The notes beneath the pieces were generated by a model that was given only the letters and a program-made list of their open reading frames with translations, was not told the origin of the DNA and ran no database searches. Positions 1 to 5,590 of a stretch of DNA of 64,000 nucleotides are shown in pieces (positions within the stretch are counted from its first letter, which is position 1; each line of letters starts with the position of its first letter). The position numbers and the translations under genes were made by a program. The stretch covers positions 1 to 64,000 of the forward strand of contig CAZEIM010000006.1 of the NCBI GenBank assembly GCA_964512145.1, read 5' to 3'. The stretch is from CAYOHR01 sp964512145. GTDB taxonomy: Bacteria; Bacteroidota; Bacteroidia; Flavobacteriales_G; JALEGO01.

Positions 1-3000
1 ACCACTTATCGGAACTTTTAAGATGAATTCATCTTTATCAAGACACTCTAAAACATACAAATCATCTCTGCTTGTCTGTAAGCCAACAAATATTCCTTCA
101 AATACATCAGAAAAGAGCTTTGAATTTGAATAAATCTTTTCGAAAACATCAAAGCCAATTTTATCATCAAACAAAACCCATTGATTGCTTCCGTAAAGCT
201 TAGAGGCCTTATCTATCATTTCATAGGTGATAAATGTGTATTTGCTTTTATCAAGCATCAGATTTTTGAAATCTGATTTAAAAGGGAAACGTTGAAAATA
301 AAATCCTTGACTTGATTTTTTGTTGAACTGGGCTACACAGGTATATGTATCAGCATCTTCAAAAATCATATTCGCTCCAAAGTGTGCGATTTCGTCAATA
401 TATTGGCCTTGTTTTAAATAGTTTCTGAATACTTCAGAACTTGCTGCATTAAAAAATTTATGAGGAAAGATATATGCGTTATTGCTCTTAACACTTGAAA
501 TGTTTACAGCTAATTCAAAAAAGATATTTGCTATATCATAGGAGGCTTTTGCGTTTTGATATTTATTTTCATAATATAATTTTTGTGTTGGTTGTGATGC
601 TTGTATTTCTTGCACTCTCATATAAGGCGGATTCCCAATTACCACATCAAAGCCCACAAAATCGCCTTCATCATTCAGTACCTCTGGAAATTCGAATCGC
701 CATTCAAAGGCATTTTCGTAAATTTTGTTGTTTTTTATTTCTTCAATGAGGGCTTCTTGCTTTTGAATGTCCTCGGTAAGTTTTTTAACCTTTTTGTCAA
801 ATTCTTCTTTTTCCTTTTTACTCTTATCAAACAAGGTGGTTTGGGTGGTTAAATTCACCAATTCACCGCTTAATTTATGCAGTTTTAATACATCTTTATC
901 GTTTTTATTGATCTCACTTCTAAAATCGCTTTTAATGGTAGCAATTAATTGCTCCATTTCGCGCTTTTGCTCTTTGCTTTCTGCATTGCGGTAGGTTTGT
1001 ACAGCTAATTTATAACTATCAATGTTCCATTGGCTTTTCTTTAAAGCCTGTTTTAAATCGGAATCCAGGGCAAAACGACTAATTAATGAGTTCCCGCATT
1101 TTATGTTGATGTCTATGTTGGGGAGGGTTTCTAGTTCATTGATATATTCGGTTTCGTTTAAATTATACACACCCCCAACCCCTCTCGAGAGGGGAGTATT
1201 TTCGTCTTCTCTCGAGAGGGGAGTATTAGCGTCTCTTGAGAGGGGAGTGTTAGCGTGGGGAGTATTCCCTCCTTGAGGAGGGCTAGGGAGGTGTTTGTAA
1301 TAAGCACTTTTTAGTAATTCAATCCACAAACGCAATCGGCAAATTTTTACCGAGTTGGGGTTAATATCTACCCCAAACAAACAGTTTTCGATAATGGTTT
1401 GTTTTTCGTGAAAGAGCGTTTCTTGTACTCGCTGGCTTTCGGACACACCTCCACCTCTGGAAACAGACACACCCCCAACCCCTCTCGAGAGGGGAGTGTA
1501 TTCAAATAATTCACCTTCTTCATCGGTCACAATGAGTTCATCATTCACTACTTCTACCTGATATTCCTTTAAACGCTTGCCTTCCCGATCTTGTAATATT
1601 TTTAAATCGCTTTTTATGGCAATCATTTCATTGAGAGCGGAAACCAAAAAATGCCCCGAACCAACGGCAGGGTCACATATTTTAATGCTATTTACGATGG
1701 CGTTGGCTTGTTGGCGAGTAAACATTCTGTCTTCACCTATTTGTTCGTAAATATCTTCTAAAGAGGTAAAAAGCTCCTTGTTTTGTACATCTGTATTTTT
1801 TTTAGCCGAAGTAAAGTCTCCTCTTGAAGTAGATATACTCTCAGTTTCATTAGAAAGAGACACACCCCCAACCCCTCTCGAGAGGGGAGTATTTCCATCT
1901 TCTCTCGAGAGGGGAGTATTTCCATCTTCTCTCGAGAGGGGAGTATTTCCATCTTCTCCCGAAAGGGGAGTATTCCCTACTTCTCTAGAGAGGGGAGTAT
2001 TTCCATCTTCTCTAGAGAGGGGAGTATTTCCATTTTCTCCGGGAAAGGGAGTGTTTCCATCTTCTCTCGAAAGGGGAGTTTGGGGAGAAGTGATGCCTTC
2101 ATTTTGTGTGAAAGGATTTAAGGGAGTATCTTCGTATTTCAAAGCCGACAGGTTTCCTTTTTCAAATCCTTCAATATATTTTTTTATGATTCCTAAGGTA
2201 TCGTTTAGGTGTTTAAGAATATCAGCATCTGAAAATCGTAAAACATTCAAGCCCAATTCATTCATCCGAAGTTCCTTTTTAAAATCTTTTTCTTGGGTTT
2301 CTTCCCAATGGTGTGTTTCACCATCTACTTCAATAACCAATTGAAGTTCGTGACAAAAAAAATCGGCTATATAATTATCTAATGGCTTTTGCCTATGAAA
2401 ATCATACTTTCCTTCAAATTTTCCTTTCAGTTCCTTCCAAAGGATGATTTCAGATTTGGTACTGTTATTGCGCAATTCACGAGCTAACTCTTTTAATTTG
2501 GGATTATAGGGGATTATTTTTCGTCTTTCGGATACACTCTCGGCTCCTTTTGAAATAAACACATTACCCTCACTTGTGTTGGAATTTGACACACTACTTG
2601 TGTTGGAATTAAACACACCCCTAAATCCCCTCTCAAGAGGGGACTTTTGGGCGGCTTCGTTAAACTTTTGTACCACCGCTCTTCGTATGGTTTCGCGGCA
2701 CATATACATGGTAATAAAGCCGGGCGTAAAAAAGGAACCGTCTTTATAGCCATTTATTTTCTCGAATATTAATCCTAAAACCGAAGCATTAATTAGGGTT
2801 TTGTTGTCTTCCTGTATTTCTTCGGAACCTTCGCTGCTAAAATCGTAGGCATTCAAAAACTCAAACAAATACTCCAGAGTATTTAATTCGCCTACTCGTT
2901 TTTTACCCAGGTTGTCTTTTAACACCGTATTCGGGTGAATGGGCAACATTTTTTCATCCTGCAATTGGCTAATAAACAGGCAAGTATGTTCCAGCTCGGT

Positions 3001-4224
3001 AGGTTCAAACAGCGAACTGTTTAAATAAGGAACTTTATGAAACAGTTTTTTTACATCCTCGTTTCGTTCTTGTGGCTTTTTAGCCAATACTTGAAAAAAT
3101 AAAGCATTCAAATCATCGTATTCTTTTATCCGTTCAAAATTCAGAAAAGAATAGGTTTTATCACCCTTACCTGTAGTGAGCCTGTCGAACCTATGGTAAG
3201 TAATTAACTGAGCTTCGAGTAATTTTAAAAACAAGATTCGGTTCATCCAGGTAATACTTAACTCTAAGCCTATATTAAAAAGTCTTTCAGCCGGTGTATC
3301 TCCAAATTGCCTGGGTTTATCTAAACGTGAAATTTTATCTAAACTATCCAGTTGGGTAATGGCATTTTCGAGCAATGAAGCACGGTTTCTTTGGTTTTCG
3401 GGTTTACGGCCTATAAGTTTTTTACCGCCCTCTTTGGTTTCGGTTAACCCAATAATATGTAACAATTCGGCATAAAAAGCTTTGTCTAAACTATTGCTGT
3501 CATTCGTAAAGGGCAGTTTTAATAAATGTTCGGGAGAAAGTAATTTATATAAGGCAATAAGTTGGTGGTCGTCTGTTTTGTCGTTATTACGTAAAATGAC
3601 ATCATATTCGCGCAAGTCGAAATGCGTAAATACAAGGTCGTTTTTTCGATCACCAATAAAAGGTTCGGCAATTTCTTTATAGAAAAAATCTGTTTTGGAG
3701 GCGGCTAAACGCTTCTCTTCAAAATCGGTAAATTGTTTAACCAGGGTTTTGTTTTGGGCAAAAACTTTATCAAAAACTTGGGCATCAAAAATAAACCATT
3801 CGTAAATATTGGTAGCCACCAAGTATTTAATTTCCAGGTTTTTATGAGTAATGCGTTCGCGTAAATAATACAATACCAATTCTTGAAATGCTTTGGTGTT
3901 TAAGTTTTCTTTGCGCAACATTTCAGTTTTGTTGGTAGGGCTTTTAGCTTCAATAATAACGCCTACGGTACTTTTGGCATCTTTCCCATGGTGAATCACT
4001 AAATCGTTTCGGCCTTTGGTATTAATAAAATGCGTTTGATCGTAATAGGTTTTTTTTAAAAAATCGGATACCAGGTTTTTGTGAAACTCCTCCGATTCGG
4101 ATTCGTTGATGTGGTTTATTAATCCCAACAAATTACTCTTAAACATTTCAATGTCACTTCGGTTGGGTTTAAGTTTTAAGAATGCCTTATTTAAGGCTTG
4201 TTTAGGTTTTATGAGGGTACTCAT
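1..4224 (-). CDS. Type IIG (Eco57I-like) restriction-modification enzyme, 3' end outside window
   Basis: The reading frame starts at ATG 4224 and is open through all 1408 codons to base 1, so the C-terminus (rest of the methyltransferase and specificity region) is missing. Seen: a PD-(D/E)xK-like nuclease motif near the N-terminus (D74, then IIEAK with E92/K94); methyltransferase motif I DPAVGSG at residues 851-857; LFGVDINPNSVKICRLRLW after it; and motif IV NPPY at 1198-1201. This order is that of single-chain type IIG enzymes, which cut and methylate with one polypeptide. The gene is interrupted in frame by foreign-looking segments at residues about 527-812, 910-928 and 979-1019, plus a short one near 344-354. 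Without them it would have the normal layout of Bacteroidota Eco57I-type proteins. There is no stop or frameshift, so it may be functional. By eye it is richer in G+C than the ribosomal genes, which fits acquisition by transfer. I cannot see the DNA target or any accessory subunit. Confidence 0.88.
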   Translation of the reverse strand, partial: MSTLIKPKQALNKAFLKLKPNRSDIEMFKSNLLGLINHINESESEEFHKNLVSDFLKKTYYDQTHFINTKGRNDLVIHHGKDAKSTVGVIIEAKSPTNKTEMLRKENLNTKAFQELVLYYLRERITHKNLEIKYLVATNIYEWFIFDAQVFDKVFAQNKTLVKQFTDFEEKRLAASKTDFFYKEIAEPFIGDRKNDLVFTHFDLREYDVILRNNDKTDDHQLIALYKLLSPEHLLKLPFTNDSNSLDKAFYAELLHIIGLTETKEGGKKLIGRKPENQRNRASLLENAITQLDSLDKISRLDKPRQFGDTPAERLFNIGLELSITWMNRILFLKLLEAQLITYHRFDRLTTGKGDKTYSFLNFERIKEYDDLNALFFQVLAKKPQERNEDVKKLFHKVPYLNSSLFEPTELEHTCLFISQLQDEKMLPIHPNTVLKDNLGKKRVGELNTLEYLFEFLNAYDFSSEGSEEIQEDNKTLINASVLGLIFEKINGYKDGSFFTPGFITMYMCRETIRRAVVQKFNEAAQKSPLERGFRGVFNSNTSSVSNSNTSEGNVFISKGAESVSERRKIIPYNPKLKELARELRNNSTKSEIILWKELKGKFEGKYDFHRQKPLDNYIADFFCHELQLVIEVDGETHHWEETQEKDFKKELRMNELGLNVLRFSDADILKHLNDTLGIIKKYIEGFEKGNLSALKYEDTPLNPFTQNEGITSPQTPLSREDGNTPFPGENGNTPLSREDGNTPLSREVGNTPLSGEDGNTPLSREDGNTPLSREDGNTPLSRGVGGVSLSNETESISTSRGDFTSAKKNTDVQNKELFTSLEDIYEQIGEDRMFTRQQANAIVNSIKICDPAVGSGHFLVSALNEMIAIKSDLKILQDREGKRLKEYQVEVVNDELIVTDEEGELFEYTPLSRGVGGVSVSRGGGVSESQRVQETLFHEKQTIIENCLFGVDINPNSVKICRLRLWIELLKSAYYKHLPSPPQGGNTPHANTPLSRDANTPLSREDENTPLSRGVGGVYNLNETEYINELETLPNIDINIKCGNSLISRFALDSDLKQALKKSQWNIDSYKLAVQTYRNAESKEQKREMEQLIATIKSDFRSEINKNDKDVLKLHKLSGELVNLTTQTTLFDKSKKEKEEFDKKVKKLTEDIQKQEALIEEIKNNKIYENAFEWRFEFPEVLNDEGDFVGFDVVIGNPPYMRVQEIQASQPTQKLYYENKYQNAKASYDIANIFFELAVNISSVKSNNAYIFPHKFFNAASSEVFRNYLKQGQYIDEIAHFGANMIFEDADTYTCVAQFNKKSSQGFYFQRFPFKSDFKNLMLDKSKYTFITYEMIDKASKLYGSNQWVLFDDKIGFDVFEKIYSNSKLFSDVFEGIFVGLQTSRDDLYVLECLDKDEFILKVPISG
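1167..1297 (-). repeat. Palindromic repeat cluster inserted after LLKSAYYK
   Basis: Three CCCCTCTCGAGAG-type units, preceded on the coding strand by a diverged CTCCCTAGCCCTCCTCAAGG segment. It is translated as residues 979-1019, including NTPLSRD, NTPLSRED and NTPLSRGVGGV. It interrupts the host protein between LLKSAYYK and the stretch ELETLPNIDINIKCGNS. It is stop-free and in frame. Confidence 0.8.
1441..1500 (-). repeat. Solo palindromic repeat inserted in the methyltransferase region
   Basis: One perfect CCCCTCTCGAGAGGGG with the GTTGGGGGTGTGT tail, followed by a shorter GGTGGAGGTGTGT echo. It is translated as TPLSRGVGGVSVSRGGGVS (residues 910-928), between the otherwise continuous host sequences DEEGELFEY and ESQRVQETLF. 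No nuclease domain accompanies it. The orientation is the same as the copies at 1861 and 2612. Confidence 0.8.
1861..2091 (-). repeat. Eight-unit 27-base palindromic tandem array, translated as NTPLSREDG repeats
   Basis: Contiguous units of 27 bases each encode a nine-residue peptide of the form NTPLSREDG, with small variants (NTPFPGENG, NTPLSREVG, NTPLSGEDG). The core of most units is CCCCTCTCGAGAG, and the last unit on the coding strand completes the perfect 16-base palindrome CCCCTCTCGAGAGGGG followed by a TTGGGGGTGTGT tail. The unit length is divisible by three, so gain or loss of units would keep the host frame. There are no spacers between units. Confidence 0.9.
2165..2520 (-). other. 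DUF559 (Vsr-like endonuclease) domain embedded in the restriction-modification protein
   Basis: The roughly 119-residue block runs from KIIPYNPKLKELARELRN to LGIIKKYIEG. It matches the usual size and motif order of stand-alone DUF559 proteins, including the opening IIPYNPKLKELAR that such proteins commonly carry. The predicted catalytic residues (D621, E632, D634, H638 of the composite protein) are present. As part of the fusion it would sit between the N-terminal nuclease and the methyltransferase motif I. It has no start codon of its own in a plausible context, so it is probably made only as part of the host protein. Confidence 0.8.
2572..2617 (-). repeat. 24-base tandem duplication at the edge of the DUF559 insert
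   Basis: The 22-base matches at 2572-2593 and 2596-2617 differ at two positions and are offset by 24 bases (eight codons). They encode the similar peptides NSNTSSVS and NSNTSEGN on the coding strand. The duplication lies directly inside the outer palindrome copy and again preserves frame. Confidence 0.75.
2612..2652 (-). repeat. Outer palindrome-plus-tail copy marking the start of the insert
   Basis: It contains CCCCTCTCAAGAGGGG (arms CCCCTCT/AGAGGGG) with the same GGGGTGTGT-type tail and the same orientation as the copy at 1861-1893. Together the two bracket the DUF559 domain as direct repeats. It is translated as KSPLERGFRGV, a peptide pattern I recognise from scattered repeats in Bacteroidota proteins. 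Confidence 0.75.
3166..3200. repeat. Short inverted-repeat-bounded element of a different family, in frame
   Basis: CTTACC at 3166-3171 and GGTAAG at 3195-3200 bound a core containing AGTGAGCCTGTCGAACC, a motif I recognise from dispersed repeats in many bacterial genomes. On the coding strand it reads HRFDRLTTGKGD between LEAQLITY and KTYSFLNFERIKEY. It looks like a second type of repeat tolerated by the same gene. The identification of the family is from memory and not tested. Confidence 0.45.
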
Positions 4225-4337
4225 GAGTAGTATGGTGCTGTGTAAAATTATAAAAATACTGAAAAACTTCTTAAATACGAAAGAAGATTAATATATAATA
4301 CGACCGGAAAAAGTATTTGATGTACTATTACCGGGTA

Positions 4338-5381
4338 TTAATAGTATTTTATTTCGCTGGATTTTTTCTTGCCTTTTGATATAATGGCTGTTTTAGCGAA
4401 TTGTTTTTGTTTTTCGGGCGACAACGTTTGTAATAAGTTAGCATCGGGTATAAACAACATTTGCAAAGATGGTAAGGATTCAATGGCCGAAATATCTTTT
4501 AATGATGTGTTATTGCTCAAATTTAAAACTTTAAGCTTTTTTAAGTTTTCAAAAGATAAGGGCAGTTTTTTAATGTTCGGACAAAAGGTTATGTTTAGCA
4601 TTTCTAAATTAGTAAATAAACCTAAATTTTCGATGTTTTGAAGTTTAGGATTATTAGAAAGGTTTATTTTGCGAACCGCAGAAAAATTTACGGCAGTTTC
4701 GGGCATTTGAGTAATATCGGTAGCCGAAACAATTTCTATATTTTCTAAACTACTGGTATTACCCGAGTGAATTAGGGTATTACACAGGTTAATAAACACA
4801 TCGTAACTACTGGTTTTAATATGTTTAATCGAGTTTAATGTAGTTGGATATTTTGAAATGTTGCTCGAGTAACTCACGTCTAAATACTCCAAGGAATCCA
4901 TATTTTCAATTACTTGTATATCGCTTAAGGCATTTAAGGCAACCAACTCTAATCGCTTCATTTTTTTAAGTTTTTTGAAGGTTGGAGGCAAGTTTTTAAC
5001 TTTTGAGTTTTTAAGAATAAGTTCTTCTAAATTATACAATCCGGTTACTGCATCAATTTTTTCTAATTTTTCATCATTCGATAAATTTAATACTCGAATG
5101 TTGGGGTACTGCGAAATTTCTTCCGGAACTTCTTTATCTAACCCATATAATTCTAAATATTGCAAGTTTTTAAATAAATTAATTAGCTCAATAAAATCAA
5201 TTAAATTTGTTTTTACTCGGTATACTTCCAGTTTATTGTCAACCTTTACCGCCTCTTTTAAATCGTATAGTTTTTTCGATTTTAATTCTTCTAAGCTAAG
5301 GGTATTGGAGGAAATCCAAACAAAAGCCGATACGCTTAAAAAAATAAGAGGTACAATAACGATAGATATAGTTTTTTTCAT
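4338..5381 (-). CDS. Leucine-rich-repeat protein with N-terminal membrane anchor or signal
   Basis: I chose the ATG at 5381 rather than 5405 because it puts MKKTISIVIVPLIFLSVSAF, a basic start followed by a hydrophobic stretch, at the N-terminus. The protein (347 residues from this start) then shows at least eight irregular leucine-rich repeats such as LQYLELYGLDK, IRVLNLSNDEKL, LEELILKNSK, LEYLDVSYSS, LEMLNITFCP and LKVLNLSNNTSL. Such repeats form a curved surface for protein binding. No sorting domain, lipobox or enzymatic domain is visible, so it is probably periplasmic or tethered to the inner membrane. The C-terminus is lysine-rich (SKGKKKSSEIKYY). It lies upstream of, and codirectional with, the restriction gene, separated by 113 bases, but nothing shows that the two work together. 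The ligand is unknown. Confidence 0.75.
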   Translation of the reverse strand: MKKTISIVIVPLIFLSVSAFVWISSNTLSLEELKSKKLYDLKEAVKVDNKLEVYRVKTNLIDFIELINLFKNLQYLELYGLDKEVPEEISQYPNIRVLNLSNDEKLEKIDAVTGLYNLEELILKNSKVKNLPPTFKKLKKMKRLELVALNALSDIQVIENMDSLEYLDVSYSSNISKYPTTLNSIKHIKTSSYDVFINLCNTLIHSGNTSSLENIEIVSATDITQMPETAVNFSAVRKINLSNNPKLQNIENLGLFTNLEMLNITFCPNIKKLPLSFENLKKLKVLNLSNNTSLKDISAIESLPSLQMLFIPDANLLQTLSPEKQKQFAKTAIISKGKKKSSEIKYY

Positions 5382-5554
5382 GCGAGTATTTATCTGAAGC
5401 AACAAAATTTAAACAAAAATGCTTAATTTTTACATACCAAGCAAAATTAATAAAGCATATCATAAATTAGATTGTTTTGTGAATAATTTTTATTTTGTTG
5501 TTTTCGTTTTTTATAAAATAACATTTTAAATGCAGCTTTTTAATTGTTATTTTC

Positions 5555-5586
5555 TTTGAAGTTTTTTTTCTTCTTAGCTATATTTG
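5555..5586 (+). promoter_or_regulatory. Bacteroidota-type promoter for the E1 gene, with almost no leader
   Basis: TTTG at 5555-5558 and TATATTTG at 5579-5586, 20 bases apart, fit the phylum's -33/-7 consensus (TTG, TAnnTTTG). The -7 box ends only four bases before the ATG at 5591, which implies a leaderless or nearly leaderless transcript. Confidence 0.5.
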
Positions 5587-5590
5587 ATGT

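Larger units (their letters stand above)
1861..2655 (-). mobile_element. In-frame DUF559 nuclease insert bracketed by palindromic repeats
   Basis: This segment separates the conserved host stretch ending VVQKFNEAAQ (residue 526) from the stretch resuming near ELFTSLEDIYEQ (residue about 816). On the coding strand it holds, in order: a palindrome-plus-tail repeat (peptide SPLERGFRGV), a 24-base tandem duplication, a DUF559 domain (residues about 569-687, bases 2165-2520), and an eight-unit 27-base array ending in a second palindrome-plus-tail copy in direct orientation. The DUF559 domain has the family core: TKSEIILWKEL, D621 in YIADFF, and IEVDGETHHW with E632, D634 and H638, so its PD-(D/E)xK-type active site appears intact. 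Everything is a multiple of three and stop-free. DUF559 proteins are Vsr-like endonucleases of unclear role. The call as a mobile unit is inference from the repeat bracketing and position. It could instead be a host-fused domain flanked by spreading repeats. Confidence 0.55.

Noticed and set aside
1861..2091. CRISPR array
   Set aside because: The 27-base units are contiguous with no spacers, lie inside a coding sequence and have no cas genes nearby.
1778..2344. A 188-codon plus-strand open frame full of LERGVFPSS repeats
   Set aside because: It is the antisense reading of the palindromic array and DUF559 domain. The minus frame carries the recognisable host enzyme and nuclease motifs.
1861..2655. 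Intein in the restriction enzyme
   Set aside because: There is no N-terminal Cys/Ser splicing block, and no terminal HN followed by Cys/Ser/Thr at the downstream junction. The nuclease is DUF559, not LAGLIDADG or HNH.
2514..2753. A 79-codon minus-strand frame containing KSPLLRGDLGV
   Set aside because: It is a shifted reading of the restriction gene across the palindrome. The true frame has continuous homology on both sides.
1..4224. Restriction gene as a pseudogene because of its many insertions
   Set aside because: No stop or frameshift occurs over 1408 codons and the catalytic motifs (EAK, DPAVGSG, NPPY) are intact, so decay is not shown.
4369..4641. Plus-strand small genes opposite the LRR gene (also 4975-5397)
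   Set aside because: They are antisense to well-formed leucine-rich repeats, have no recognisable motif, and look like composition-driven open frames.
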